The position numbers were made by a program, and so were the translations under genes. The notes under the pieces were generated by a model, which ran no database searches, was not told where the DNA came from, and saw only the letters and a list, made by a program, of their open reading frames with translations. 64,000 nt of DNA from JAJEBT01 sp965221485 (lineage in GTDB: Bacteria > Pseudomonadota > Alphaproteobacteria > MPNO01 > UBA830), in NCBI GenBank assembly GCA_965221485.1, contig OZ244893.1, positions 3,906,001-3,970,000 on the forward strand, read 5' to 3'. Shown here piece after piece: positions 44,728-54,504 of the stretch. Every line of letters begins with the position of its first letter. The stretch's first letter is position 1.

Positions 44728-46524
44728 ATGAATACAAACGCTTACGAAATCATCGATCACACTTATGACGTTGTCGTGCTCGGCGCCGGTGGTGCCGGCC
44801 TTCGGGCCACGTTCGGAATGGCGCTGAAGAATCTTCGCACCGCCTGCATCACCAAGGTGTTTCCGACACGAAGCCACACTGTGGCGGCCCAGGGAGGTAT
44901 TTCGGCTGCACTCGGCAACATGAGCGAGGACGACTGGCGCTGGCACTTCTACGACACGGTCAAGGGTGCCGACTGGCTCGGCGATCAGGATGCGATCGAA
45001 TATATGTGCCGCGAAGCGATCCCCGCCGTGCTTGAACTTGAACATTACGGTGTGCCGTTTTCCCGTACCGAGAAGGGGGAAATCTACCAGCGCCCGTTTG
45101 GAGGCATGACCACGCGCTTTGGCGACGGTCCGCCGGCGCAGCGGACAGCCGCTGCTGCGGACCGCACCGGTCACGCAATTCTGCACACGCTCTACCAGCA
45201 ATCGCTCAAGCATGAAGCGGAATTCTTCATAGAATATCTGGGTCTGGACCTGATCCTTGATGAGGAGGGCGTCTGCCGGGGGGTGATGGCCTGGAATCTG
45301 GATGACGGCACCATTCACAGATTTCGAAGCAACCTTGTCGTTGTTGCCACGGGCGGATACGGACGCTGTTATTTTTCGTGCACCGGTGCGCATACCCAGA
45401 CCGGAGACGGCAATGCCATGGTGTTGCGGGCCGGATTGCCGTGCCAGGATATGGAATTTATCCAGTTTCATCCGACCGGGATCTATGGGGCCGGATGTCT
45501 GATCACCGAAGGGGTGCGCGGCGAAGGCGGTTACCTGACGAATGCCGAAGGCGAGCGCTTCATGGAACGATATGCCCCGAGCGTGAAGGATCTTGCATCG
45601 CGCGATGTTGTCAGTCGGGCGATGACGATGGAAATTCGCGAGGGTCGCGGAGTGGGCACGGATCACGACCACATCCATCTGCATATCGAGCATCTCGACG
45701 CCGACATCATCAATGAACGTCTGCCGGGGATCTCGGAAACCGCCCGGATTTTTGCCGGGGTGGATGTCACGCGGGAGCCGATCCCGGTCCTGCCAACAGT
45801 CCACTACAATATGGGCGGAATTCCGACGACATTTCGTGGTGAGGCAGTCAAACCTGTCAATGGCAGTGCCGAAGACGTTCAACCCGGACTGATGGCAATC
45901 GGCGAGGCGGCCTGCGTCTCGGTCCACGGTGCCAATCGACTGGGATCCAATTCTCTCCTTGACCTTGTGGTGTTTGGCCGGGCGGCTGCAGAACGGGCCG
46001 CAGAGCTGGTCGAACCCGGTCAGAAACAGCCGGAATTTCCCAGAAATGCCGGAGAAAAGGAGCTTGACCGCTTTGACCGTCGGCGCCATGCCAATGGCAC
46101 GACGACGACCGCGGAACTGCGGGGAGAGATGCAGCGCACCATGCAGGAACATTGTGCAGTGTTCCGGACCGAGGAACTCATGAGGGAAGGACGCGAAAGA
46201 CTGTCAAGTCTGTGGTCAAAGAACGACGACATCAGGGTCAATGACCGATCCCTGATCTGGAATTCCGACCTTGCCGAGACTCTGGAGTACGACAACCTGC
46301 TGGCGCAGTCCATCGTCAGTCTGGATTCGGCGATCAACCGGACGGAGAGCCGCGGCGGACATGCGCGGGAGGACTATCCGGACCGCGATGATGACAATTG
46401 GATGAAACATACCTACGTGTGGCTTGGGGAAGACGGAACAAGCCTGTTTGACTATCGGCCGGTCCATACCCATACCATGAGCAACGAAGTCGAGCCGATT
46501 CCGCCAAAGGACCGGGTCTATTGA
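44728..46524 (+). CDS. sdhA: Succinate dehydrogenase flavoprotein subunit
   Basis: A 598-residue FAD subunit that oxidises succinate. VVLGAGGAGLRATFGMALKN is the FAD fold, and KVFPTRSHTVAAQGGISAAL has the histidine that binds FAD covalently. The catalytic region HPTGIYGAGCLITEGVRGEGGYLTNAEGERFMERY and HYNMGGIPTTFRGE are complete, and the ANRLGSNSLLDLVVFGRAAA loop is intact. It supplies electrons to SdhB. An antisense 614-codon open frame covers it but is a shadow of the coding strand. Confidence 0.97.
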   Translation: MNTNAYEIIDHTYDVVVLGAGGAGLRATFGMALKNLRTACITKVFPTRSHTVAAQGGISAALGNMSEDDWRWHFYDTVKGADWLGDQDAIEYMCREAIPAVLELEHYGVPFSRTEKGEIYQRPFGGMTTRFGDGPPAQRTAAAADRTGHAILHTLYQQSLKHEAEFFIEYLGLDLILDEEGVCRGVMAWNLDDGTIHRFRSNLVVVATGGYGRCYFSCTGAHTQTGDGNAMVLRAGLPCQDMEFIQFHPTGIYGAGCLITEGVRGEGGYLTNAEGERFMERYAPSVKDLASRDVVSRAMTMEIREGRGVGTDHDHIHLHIEHLDADIINERLPGISETARIFAGVDVTREPIPVLPTVHYNMGGIPTTFRGEAVKPVNGSAEDVQPGLMAIGEAACVSVHGANRLGSNSLLDLVVFGRAAAERAAELVEPGQKQPEFPRNAGEKELDRFDRRRHANGTTTTAELRGEMQRTMQEHCAVFRTEELMREGRERLSSLWSKNDDIRVNDRSLIWNSDLAETLEYDNLLAQSIVSLDSAINRTESRGGHAREDYPDRDDDNWMKHTYVWLGEDGTSLFDYRPVHTHTMSNEVEPIPPKDRVY

Positions 46525-46534
46525 GAGAAAATCG

Positions 46535-47314
46535 ATGGCAGAGCTGACACTTCCCCGGAACTCCAGGGTCAGGAAGGGCAAGACCTGGCCGGCTCCGGAT
46601 GACGCGACGCGTCCCAGGACATTTCATATTTATCGCTGGGATCCGGAAGCCGGGGAAACGCCGCGACTGGACAGCTACACCATCGATCTGGATACGTGCG
46701 GTCCGATGGTTCTTGATGCTGTCATCAAGATCAAGAATGAGATTGACACAACATTGACCTTCCGGAGATCGTGTCGTGAGGGCGTTTGCGGTTCCTGTGC
46801 GATGAACATTGATGGCACCAATACCCTTGCCTGCACAAAGTATACCGAAGAGGTCAAGGGGGATGTAAGGATCTATCCCTTGCCGCATATGTCCGTTGTC
46901 AAGGACCTGGTCCCCGATCTGACGGCCGCCTACGCACAGTACCGATCGGTCGAGCCCTGGCTCAAGTCCGACACACCTCCTCCGCCCGGCAAGGAACGCC
47001 TGCAGTCTCCAGAGGAACGGCGCAGACTTGACGGGATGTGGGAGTGTATTCTCTGCTTCTGCTGTACGACAAGCTGCCCGAGCTACTGGTGGAACGGGGA
47101 TCGTTATCTGGGGCCGGCAACCCTGTTGCAGGCGAATCGCTGGATACAGGACTCGCGCGATGAGGCAACCGGTGATCGGCTGGACGAACTGGAAGATCCA
47201 TTCCGGCTTTATCGCTGTCATACGATCATGAACTGTACCAAGACCTGCCCCAAGGGCCTCAACCCCGCAAAGGCCATCGGCGAAATCAAGCAGGCGATGG
47301 TTCGCCGTCGATAG
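46535..47314 (+). CDS. sdhB: Succinate dehydrogenase iron-sulfur subunit
   Basis: A 259-residue electron-transfer subunit with three clusters. The 2Fe-2S ligands are C80-x4-C85-x2-C88-x11-C100. The 4Fe-4S and 3Fe-4S ligands lie in CILCFCCTTSCPSYWWN and CHTIMNCTKTCPKGLNPAKAI. It starts 11 bp after sdhA. It is a useful comparison for the truncated relative at 56617-56979, which keeps only the first cluster. Confidence 0.97.
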   Translation: MAELTLPRNSRVRKGKTWPAPDDATRPRTFHIYRWDPEAGETPRLDSYTIDLDTCGPMVLDAVIKIKNEIDTTLTFRRSCREGVCGSCAMNIDGTNTLACTKYTEEVKGDVRIYPLPHMSVVKDLVPDLTAAYAQYRSVEPWLKSDTPPPPGKERLQSPEERRRLDGMWECILCFCCTTSCPSYWWNGDRYLGPATLLQANRWIQDSRDEATGDRLDELEDPFRLYRCHTIMNCTKTCPKGLNPAKAIGEIKQAMVRRR

Positions 47315-47408
47315 GGTCTTCATGGTCGTGAGGCTGATCCCGGAACCGCTCCTTCACGCCGGTCCCGGTTTCGGCAGCGATGTTTGTTTGCGGACAGGCT
47401 GACGGTCG

Positions 47409-48527
47409 GTGAGCACAGGGCCGTTGTTTGCTTACAGGCAGCACCAGCGCCAGGGGGAACTGATCCATGATCCCATCCAGGCACTGGCAGCCGAAAGACT
47501 CCAGTTTCTCTGGCATGCCTTGAAAGAGTACAGGCCGTCGGGAGGGCAAAGCGGCTGGCGGGAGAAGCTCGGACTTACCCGGCGTCCCCGCAATCCGGCG
47601 CCGCAGGGCCTTTATCTCTACGGCCCGGTCGGACGCGGCAAGTCAATGCTGATGGATATGTTCTTCTCTGCGGTCGAGGGGGACCACAAGAAGCGCGTGC
47701 ATTTTCACGAATTCATGCTCGACGTTCATGACAGGATGCACCGCTGGCGCGTGGAGGATGGCGCTCTCCAGAATCCGTTACCGCGCATCGCCAGGGAGAT
47801 TGCGGCCAGTACCTGGCTTCTGTGCTTTGACGAGGTCCTCGTCGAGAATATCGCTGATGCCATGATTCTGGGAAGACTGTTCGAGGCACTCTTTGAAGAG
47901 GGGGTTGTGATCGTTGCCACCGGCAATTCGCATCCCGACGATCTCTACCGAAACGGGCTGCAACGCGACCGTTTCCTGCCGTTCATAGACATCCTCAAGC
48001 AGCGAGTCGAAATTCTCGAACTCGAGGCGCAGCGGGACTATCGCCGCGATCGCCTTTCCGGGATGCGGGTGTATCACGTCCCTCTGGATCGTGGAGCCTG
48101 CACGGCACTGGACGAGGCCTTCGCGTTACTTACTGACAACGCCCGGGGTGAGCCGAATGACCTGTTCGTAAAGGGCCGCAGGCTGAGGGTTCCGGCCGCA
48201 GCGCGGGGCGTTGCGAGGTTTTCATTCGCGGAACTCTGCGAGAGGCCGTTGGGTGCCGCCGATTACCTGGCTATAGCGGACCAATATCACACGGTTATTC
48301 TTGCGGGCATCCCGCTCCTCACAGCCCAACATCGAAACGCGACGCGCCGCATGGTGACGCTGATCGATGCGCTTTACGAACACAGGGTCAATCTCGTGGT
48401 TTCTGCGGCGGCGGAACCGGACGAATTATGCACCGATCTTCAGGCAGTTCCTGCTTTCTTGCGAACGGCATCGCGTCTCATAGAGATGCAGAGTGCCGAT
48501 TACATATGTGGGGCCGATGAGCGGTGA
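47409..48527 (+). CDS. zapE: AFG1-family ATPase ZapE
   Basis: A 372-residue ATPase associated with FtsZ-ring dynamics and, in the mitochondrial relative AFG1/LACE1, with protein quality control. The Walker A motif is GPVGRGKSMLMD (from about residue 72), and the Walker B-like LLCFDEVLVEN follows near residue 137. RVHFHEFMLDVHDRMHRWR and FSFAELCERPLGAADYLAI are family signatures. The GTG start at 47409 is the best available. It follows sdhB after 94 bp, a conserved neighbourhood in alphaproteobacteria. Confidence 0.9.
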   Translation: MSTGPLFAYRQHQRQGELIHDPIQALAAERLQFLWHALKEYRPSGGQSGWREKLGLTRRPRNPAPQGLYLYGPVGRGKSMLMDMFFSAVEGDHKKRVHFHEFMLDVHDRMHRWRVEDGALQNPLPRIAREIAASTWLLCFDEVLVENIADAMILGRLFEALFEEGVVIVATGNSHPDDLYRNGLQRDRFLPFIDILKQRVEILELEAQRDYRRDRLSGMRVYHVPLDRGACTALDEAFALLTDNARGEPNDLFVKGRRLRVPAAARGVARFSFAELCERPLGAADYLAIADQYHTVILAGIPLLTAQHRNATRRMVTLIDALYEHRVNLVVSAAAEPDELCTDLQAVPAFLRTASRLIEMQSADYICGADER

Positions 48528-48739
48528 GGCAGGACGGGCGCACTGCCTGATCAGCGAAGCAAGCGTTTACGGCGAATCAGGATTCCTCTTTACCGGGCCG
48601 GGTCTTGCATCCATCGACGGATCATCAGCTGGCTGGCAACAGGTGATGCCATGGGTGTCTGTTTCTTGATGAGCGCCTGGCAGCGATCCTGAAGCAGTGC
48701 ACCGAACGGTGACGGAAAATGGACAGGGGGAGACAGGAT

Positions 48740-49108
48740 ATGAATGAAATACAACGTTTGTTTGGTCTTTTTCCGACGCGCCGCCTGGGTTCGGCCTATG
48801 GAAACCTTGTCTGGGTTACCGGAATGTCGGACGACTTCACCCTGTCTGCAGAGGAGCAGGCGAAGCGCGCTTTTGCGCTCGTTGACAGGATCCTGAACGA
48901 AGCCGGCACCGACCGTACCCGGATTATTTCTGCAACGGTGCTTCTTGGTGATATCGAGGACAAGCCTATGGTTGACAGGATCTGGGCCGATTGGATCGGA
49001 ACGAATCCGGCACATTGGCCTGAAAGATCCTGCCATGGAGTTACCCTTCATGGCGGCAACCGTATCGAGGTTCGTATTGTCGCTGCACGCGATAATGAAG
49101 AAGGCTGA
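48740..49108 (+). CDS. RidA family (YjgF/YER057c) protein
   Basis: A 122-residue protein with the RidA/chorismate-mutase-like fold. Members remove reactive enamine/imine intermediates or act as chaperone-like regulators. Segments such as YGNLVWVTGMSDDFTLSAEEQAKRAFALVDRILNEAGTDRTRIISATVLLGDI match the family. The C-terminal catalytic arginine appears in NRIEVRIVAARD. ATG 48740 follows GGGGAGA. It is a divergent member, so enzyme activity is likely but the substrate is uncertain. Confidence 0.8.
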   Translation: MNEIQRLFGLFPTRRLGSAYGNLVWVTGMSDDFTLSAEEQAKRAFALVDRILNEAGTDRTRIISATVLLGDIEDKPMVDRIWADWIGTNPAHWPERSCHGVTLHGGNRIEVRIVAARDNEEG

Positions 49109-49505
49109 ACTGCGAGTTATGGGTACAACGTTTGTGAGAGCCATCAGCATCCGGCCTGACGTTACAGGGGCCCGGCGAAGCGTCTTCTGTCGCCAGGTAA
49201 AGCTCATTGTGAACGCGTCCCGTGAATGGCGACGGTGTGGCCTCGGTTCACGGCCAAATCAGGCGTTCACAGGAGACGATTGCGAATCGTGGTCGAGAGA
49301 AGCTTGGCCGACCCGCGCGGCTGGAGCAGATGCCGGGCACCTGGTGCGCCCCTGTCAACCGTATGCAGAGCAGGATGACGGCTTGTCCGCAAAAGACTCT
49401 TGAATCGTGAGACGTCCCCGATACATTGCCTCGCAACATTCGCCGACCCCGGTCGGGAGTCCCGGCAACCTCGACAACCGGTAACCCCAAAAAAAGCGAA
49501 CCACA
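49109..49505. other. Intergenic region before the tkt-gap-pgk cluster
   Basis: About 395 bp. Open frames are short and I see no tRNA or clear terminator. A weak A-rich run (CCCCAAAAAAAGCG) lies about 20 bp before the tkt start. The region likely contains the tkt promoter. Confidence 0.4.
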
Positions 49506-51497
49506 GTGAACACAGAGGATCTTCCTTTCCCTTCAATCCATGATGGTATGGTGAACGCCGTACGAGCGCTCGCTATGGATGCCGTTCAGGCGGCAAACAG
49601 CGGACATCCTGGAATGCCCATGGGAACCGCCGAACTGGCGACAGTGCTGTTCTCGCGATACCTGACGTTTGACCCGGCCGATCCGCACTGGCCCGATCGC
49701 GACCGTTTTGTGCTCTCCGCAGGTCACGGCTCGATGCTGCTCTATGCGCTTCTTTATCTCACCGGATATGAGGATGTTTCTCTCGACGAAATCCGGAACT
49801 TTCGCCAATTGGGAAGCCGAACGGCCGGGCATCCGGAATACGGCCTCGCTGCCGGAATTGAAACAACGACCGGACCCCTGGGGCAGGGTCTGGCCACTGC
49901 TGTCGGGATGGCGATGGCTGAGCGGTCCATGAACGCCCGTTATGGTGATGAACTGGTGGACCACCAGACCTGGGTTCTGGCGTCTGATGGCGATCTGATG
50001 GAGGGCATCAGCCAGGAAGCGGCCTCGCTGGCGGGCCATTTGCAGCTTGATCGTCTGATCATTCTTTATGACGACAACGCGATCACGATTGACGGTGAAA
50101 CAAGTCTGGCATTTTCCGAGGACACGTTGAGCCGCTTTGCAGCATGCGGCTGGGATGTGCAACGTTGCCGCGGAGACGATCCCCGAAATGTGGCCGAGGC
50201 CATCGACGCCGCGCTGGACTCTTCGGCACCGTCTCTCATCGCTTGCAGGACCAGAATCGGTTTCGGAGCACCCAACAAGGGTGGAACTGCCGCGGCTCAC
50301 GGCGCCCCTCTGGGCGAGAAGGAAATTGCTGCGACACGCCGAATGCTGGGCTGGGATCACCCTCCGTTCGTGGTTCCCGAAACGGTCCTGCATGCATGGA
50401 GAGCGGTCGGAAAACGCGGTGCTGAAATACGTGCCTCCTGGGAACACCGGCTTGAGGCATCGCCACATGCCGAAGCATTTCGGAGGTCTTCGGCGGGAGA
50501 ACTTCCGGCCGGCTGGCAGACATTCACCGAACAGTGCAAGCGGGTATTTGTCGAAGAGGCGCCAGCAATCGCCACCCGCGCATCATCCGGCAAGGTACTT
50601 GACGCCCTGACCCAGGCGGTGCCGGAAATGCTTGGTGGATCAGCTGATCTGACCGGTTCCAACAATACGCGTGCGTCGTCCCTGAAGCCCTTTCATGTTG
50701 GCGACTATGCCGGCCGCTACATCCATTACGGTGTACGGGAACATGGTATGGCCGCGGCGATGAACGGTATGGCGCTGCATGGTGGCGTGATTCCCTATGG
50801 TGGAACCTTCCTGATATTTTCCGATTATCTTCGCCCGGCATTGCGGCTGTCGGCGTTGATGGGTCAGCGCGTGATCTATGTTCTTACCCACGACTCGATC
50901 GGTCTCGGCGAAGATGGCCCGACCCATCAGCCCGTGGAGCATCTTGCGTCCCTTCGGGCCATCCCGAATCTGTGGGTGTTTCGACCGGCCGATGCCGTGG
51001 AGGTGGCAGAGTGCTGGCACCTGGCTCTGGGGCGACGCGACGGTCCTTCTGTCCTGGCTTTGACACGCCAGGGCGTACCGGCGTTGCGCCGACACTATGA
51101 AACCGCGAACCGGTGCCGGGAAGGGGCTTATGTCCTGGCCGAGGCGGAAGGGGACAGGCGCGCCACATTGCTGGCCACCGGCTCGGAAGTGGCGATCGCG
51201 ATGGCTGCCCGGGATCAATTGCAGGGCCTCGGCATTCCAACAGCAGTGGTGTCGATGCCCTGTTGGGAACTGTTCGAAAAAATTGCGGAAGCTGACCGCT
51301 CCGCTGTCCTCGGGCCCGGCACGATCCGGGTTGCGGTAGAGGCGGCGGTTTCTGACGGTTGGCACCGCTGGATCGGGTCGCAGGGCGGGTTCGTCGGCAT
51401 GAGTGACTTTGGGGCCTCTGCGCCAGCGACCCAGCTATTCGATCACTTTGATATTACTCCGGGGGCCGTCGTTGCCGCTGTACAGGCGCGGCTGTGA
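49506..51497 (+). CDS. tkt: Transketolase
   Basis: A 663-residue thiamine-diphosphate enzyme of the pentose-phosphate pathway (and the Calvin cycle where present). AANSGHPGMPMGTAELATVLF is the conserved N-terminal site, and VLASDGDLMEGISQEAASLAGHLQLDRLIILYDDNAITIDG is the thiamine/metal motif. The substrate-histidine segment YIHYGVREHGMAAAMNGMALHGG is present. It starts with GTG at 49506. gap and pgk follow on the same strand, so the three genes form a central-carbon operon. Confidence 0.96.
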   Translation: MNTEDLPFPSIHDGMVNAVRALAMDAVQAANSGHPGMPMGTAELATVLFSRYLTFDPADPHWPDRDRFVLSAGHGSMLLYALLYLTGYEDVSLDEIRNFRQLGSRTAGHPEYGLAAGIETTTGPLGQGLATAVGMAMAERSMNARYGDELVDHQTWVLASDGDLMEGISQEAASLAGHLQLDRLIILYDDNAITIDGETSLAFSEDTLSRFAACGWDVQRCRGDDPRNVAEAIDAALDSSAPSLIACRTRIGFGAPNKGGTAAAHGAPLGEKEIAATRRMLGWDHPPFVVPETVLHAWRAVGKRGAEIRASWEHRLEASPHAEAFRRSSAGELPAGWQTFTEQCKRVFVEEAPAIATRASSGKVLDALTQAVPEMLGGSADLTGSNNTRASSLKPFHVGDYAGRYIHYGVREHGMAAAMNGMALHGGVIPYGGTFLIFSDYLRPALRLSALMGQRVIYVLTHDSIGLGEDGPTHQPVEHLASLRAIPNLWVFRPADAVEVAECWHLALGRRDGPSVLALTRQGVPALRRHYETANRCREGAYVLAEAEGDRRATLLATGSEVAIAMAARDQLQGLGIPTAVVSMPCWELFEKIAEADRSAVLGPGTIRVAVEAAVSDGWHRWIGSQGGFVGMSDFGASAPATQLFDHFDITPGAVVAAVQARL

Positions 51498-51542
51498 CAG
51501 GCTTTCCTGGAGTAGCGTAATCGATTGACCAGGAACAGGACC

Positions 51543-52550
51543 ATGAAACTTCGATTGGCCATCAACGGATTTGGGCGGATCGGGCGGCTGACCTTGCGAG
51601 CCGCCCTTGAGACGAAACGCGACGATCTGGAATTTGTCGCGGTCAATGACCTGGGTTCCACCGAGATGAATGCTCATCTGCTGGAGTATGATTCCACGCA
51701 TGGAAGGCTTGCCGGTGTGAGCGTTACGGAGGCGGGGCTGCGTATCGGTGACACGAGCCTGAAAGTGCTGTCGGAGCGGGACCCGGACAGGCTGCCATGG
51801 GGAGATCTTGGTGTCGATGTTGTCCTTGAATGCACTGGCTTTTTTACTCGCCGTGATCAGGCAGAGCGTCATCTTGCGGCCGGAGCGAAGCGTGTCCTGA
51901 TTTCGGCGCCGGCCAACGATGCAGATCTGACAGTTGTGTATGGCGTCAACGATGACAGGATGGAACCGGGGCACAGAATTGTTTCCAACGCTTCCTGCAC
52001 GACCAACTGTCTCGCCCCTGTGGCTTCTGTGATGCATGAAAATCTGGGCATTGTCAGGGGATACATGACAACGGTTCATGCCTATACGGGAGATCAACGC
52101 ATTCTTGATACGATCCACGGAGATCCCAGGCGCGCCCGGGCTGCCGGTCAATCCATGATTCCCACATCGACCGGTGCTGCGAAAGCGGTCGGGCTGGTGC
52201 TGCCGGAACTGGCAGGTCGGCTTGACGGTACGGCCATTCGGGTGCCGACAGCGAATGTGTCAATGATTGACTTCAAATTTGTTCCGGCGCGTGAAACGAC
52301 GCCCGAGGAGGTCAACGATCTTGCCAAACACGCCGCTGCAAGCGGTCGGTTGAAAAATATCCTCGCCGTGAACGAGGCTCCGCTGGTTTCTTCCGACTTC
52401 AATCACCATCCGGCGTCCTCGATATTCGATGTGACGCAGACTCAGGTCATTGATGGGGAGCTGGTCAGGGTTCTCAGCTGGTATGACAACGAGTGGGGCT
52501 TTTCCAATCGTATGCTGGATACAGCGGCAGCCCTGGGCCGTCTGGGGTAA
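51543..52550 (+). CDS. gap: Glyceraldehyde-3-phosphate dehydrogenase, type I
   Basis: A 335-residue enzyme that oxidises glyceraldehyde 3-phosphate. LAINGFGRIGRLTLRAAL is the NAD site. The catalytic cysteine is in IVSNASCTTNCLAPVASVMHE, and the HAYTGDQRILDTIHGDPRRARAAGQSMIPTSTGAAKAVG and SWYDNEWGFSNRM segments are complete. ATG 51543 follows CAGGAACAGGACC; the upstream MTRNRT extension lacks support. It lies 45 bp after tkt. Confidence 0.96.
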   Translation: MKLRLAINGFGRIGRLTLRAALETKRDDLEFVAVNDLGSTEMNAHLLEYDSTHGRLAGVSVTEAGLRIGDTSLKVLSERDPDRLPWGDLGVDVVLECTGFFTRRDQAERHLAAGAKRVLISAPANDADLTVVYGVNDDRMEPGHRIVSNASCTTNCLAPVASVMHENLGIVRGYMTTVHAYTGDQRILDTIHGDPRRARAAGQSMIPTSTGAAKAVGLVLPELAGRLDGTAIRVPTANVSMIDFKFVPARETTPEEVNDLAKHAAASGRLKNILAVNEAPLVSSDFNHHPASSIFDVTQTQVIDGELVRVLSWYDNEWGFSNRMLDTAAALGRLG

Positions 52551-52573
52551 TCGATCGAAGTCCGGTCCCGCGG

Positions 52574-53761
52574 ATGCCGCAAACCATCGATGACCTGGAC
52601 GTTGACGGCCGCAGGGTTCTGCTGCGGGGAGATCTGAATGTTCCGATGAGGGACGGGGTGGTCGCGGATGCCACCCGAATATACCGGCTCGTGCCGACAA
52701 TCCGTGAACTCCTGAACCGGGGCGCGGTTGTCATCCTCGCCTCTCATCTTGACCGTCCCGGCGGTATTCCCGACCCGTCACTTTCCCTCAAGCCGTTGGT
52801 TGCAGCTTTGTCCAGGGCCCTTGGCGGGATCGAAGTTCGGTTTGCGGCCGACTGTGTCGGGCCGGAGGCCGAGACTGCGGTCCGGGAAACCGGTTCCGGC
52901 GGTATCGTGCTGCTGGAGAATCTGAGATTCCACGCGGGAGAAGAGGCTAACGATCCTCACTTCGCCAGACGGCTGGCAGCCCTGGCGGACAGATATGTGA
53001 ATGACGCGTTTTCGGCTGCCCACCGCGCCCATGCTTCTACCGAGGCTGTTGCCCATTTGCTCCCTGCCGCAGCCGGACGCCTTATGGAGGGCGAGCTCGA
53101 GGCACTCGAATCGGTTTTGCAGAACCGGGAGCGCCCATCCGGTGCGATCGTTGGCGGCTCCAAGATTTCGACCAAGCTGGAGCTGCTCGAGAACTTCGCT
53201 TCGCAACTCGACATGCTCGTCATCGGTGGCGCCATGGCCAATACGTTCCTTCACGCTCTGGGTATCGACGTGGGTCTCTCTCTGGTTGAACGCGGAATGT
53301 CGGAGACCGCAAACCGGATCCTTGTGTCGGCAGAGGAAGCCGGTTGCGAGATCGTGCTCCCGTCCGATGTTGTTGTTGCGGCGAGCCTTGCAGATGCAAA
53401 TACGGCAGAAACCGTTCCGCTTGCAGCTGTACCGGGTGACAGGATGATTCTCGATGTCGGACCCGACAGTGCTCGTGCACTTGCTGTCCGGCTGAAAGGG
53501 TTACGGACCCTTGTCTGGAACGGACCGCTAGGGGCTTTCGAAACCCCGCCCTTTGACAAGGCAACGATCACCGTGGCGCGGGCCGCCGCCGAACTGACGA
53601 GTGCGGGCCGGTTGAAGACGGTGGCCGGTGGAGGCGATACCGTGTCGGCATTGTCCCGCGCTGGTGTGATCGAGTCGTTCTCCTATGTATCGACCGCGGG
53701 AGGCGCATTCATCGAATGGATGGAGGGCCGGCAATTGCCTGGCATCCTGGCTCTCGGATAG
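52574..53761 (+). CDS. pgk: Phosphoglycerate kinase
   Basis: A 395-residue kinase of glycolysis/gluconeogenesis. VLLRGDLNVPMRDGVVADATRI is the substrate-arginine region, GGSKISTKLELLENF the conserved hinge, and VAGGGDTVSAL the nucleotide-binding end. ATG 52574 is used; no strong ribosome site is visible, and the gene starts 23 bp after gap, consistent with coupling. The usual next gene for fructose-bisphosphate aldolase is absent; a minus-strand gene follows instead. Confidence 0.95.
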   Translation: MPQTIDDLDVDGRRVLLRGDLNVPMRDGVVADATRIYRLVPTIRELLNRGAVVILASHLDRPGGIPDPSLSLKPLVAALSRALGGIEVRFAADCVGPEAETAVRETGSGGIVLLENLRFHAGEEANDPHFARRLAALADRYVNDAFSAAHRAHASTEAVAHLLPAAAGRLMEGELEALESVLQNRERPSGAIVGGSKISTKLELLENFASQLDMLVIGGAMANTFLHALGIDVGLSLVERGMSETANRILVSAEEAGCEIVLPSDVVVAASLADANTAETVPLAAVPGDRMILDVGPDSARALAVRLKGLRTLVWNGPLGAFETPPFDKATITVARAAAELTSAGRLKTVAGGGDTVSALSRAGVIESFSYVSTAGGAFIEWMEGRQLPGILALG

Positions 53762-53772
53762 GCGCGGGATTG

Positions 53773-54504
53773 TCACCTGCGCATATGGTCCGTGATGAAC
53801 GCGTCGATTTCTTCTGACGACATGGCATTGCGGAACATTTCCGCGCGCATGCGAACCCGTTGCAGGCTGATTGCCCGAACAGCCTCCGTCATTTCCGTGA
53901 GATCCTTCTCCGAACTGATCAATTCGATACAGACCGAAGCCTGTTCCGCATAGTGGTCCTTTTCGTCCTCGTAGATCGTTTGCATCGCTGATGCGGTCAT
54001 GTCGTTCACCTCCGATCCCGTCAGCTTTGCGCCTTCGCGGAACAGGCGTGCGCCGCCGCCTTCAGTGAAGCCGACCGCAGCCCTGGTCAGCGCATTCCCG
54101 CTCTCGACATAATCGCGGCGGAGGTTCCCCAGTCTTTTTTCTTCCGGCAGCTGGACTGTATCTTCAGGTGTGATCCTGCGCCGTGTCAGATGTTCGAAGA
54201 TATCGGCCAGAAGAACATAATGGTTGAACTCCTGGGCGAGCTGCAGCAACAGAAAATAATAATCATGCCGATCGATTTCGCGGTCTATTTCCGGAAATCT
54301 GTCGGCCAGTGTCTTCAGTTCCCGGTGTAATCCATTGAAGTAACCATCGACCGGATTGAGTTCCTTCCAGAGCTGGGCACGAAGATAAAAGATGTGGTCC
54401 TCGTCATTTGCCCGGGCGAAGAACCGCCTGGCAATCTCGGCTTCACACTCCCAGTAGGGCCAGGCAGCGTCGATCAGTGCCTGCTCAATGTCGTCACGCA
54501 TCAT
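53773..54504 (-). CDS. Unknown helical protein with a diiron-like residue pattern
   Basis: A protein of about 243 residues, strongly helical, without signal peptide or membrane segment. Counting from the ATG at 54504, two ExxH motifs are visible: E92-F-N-H95 in a long hydrophobic helix (YFLLLQLAQEFNHYVLLADIFEHL) and E181-K-D-H184 (YEDEKDHYAEQ). Candidate glutamates lie in a first helix (E19-E23) and a third helix (E134). This is the order E, ExxH, E, ExxH of ferritin-like diiron proteins such as rubrerythrins and R2 subunits. The usual 85-90 residue spacing between ExxH motifs is met. It is convergent with pgk and divergent from the flavoprotein gene. The start is uncertain (54522, 54513 and 54501 are alternatives). 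Function is unknown; a diiron oxidase or oxygenase is inference. Confidence 0.65.
   Translation of the reverse strand: MMRDDIEQALIDAAWPYWECEAEIARRFFARANDEDHIFYLRAQLWKELNPVDGYFNGLHRELKTLADRFPEIDREIDRHDYYFLLLQLAQEFNHYVLLADIFEHLTRRRITPEDTVQLPEEKRLGNLRRDYVESGNALTRAAVGFTEGGGARLFREGAKLTGSEVNDMTASAMQTIYEDEKDHYAEQASVCIELISSEKDLTEMTEAVRAISLQRVRMRAEMFRNAMSSEEIDAFITDHMRR

Noticed and set aside
44308..46152. A 614-codon open frame antisense to sdhD-sdhA
   Set aside because: It runs opposite clearly real, conserved genes, has no ribosome site, and its composition is what GC-rich codon bias produces in antisense frames.
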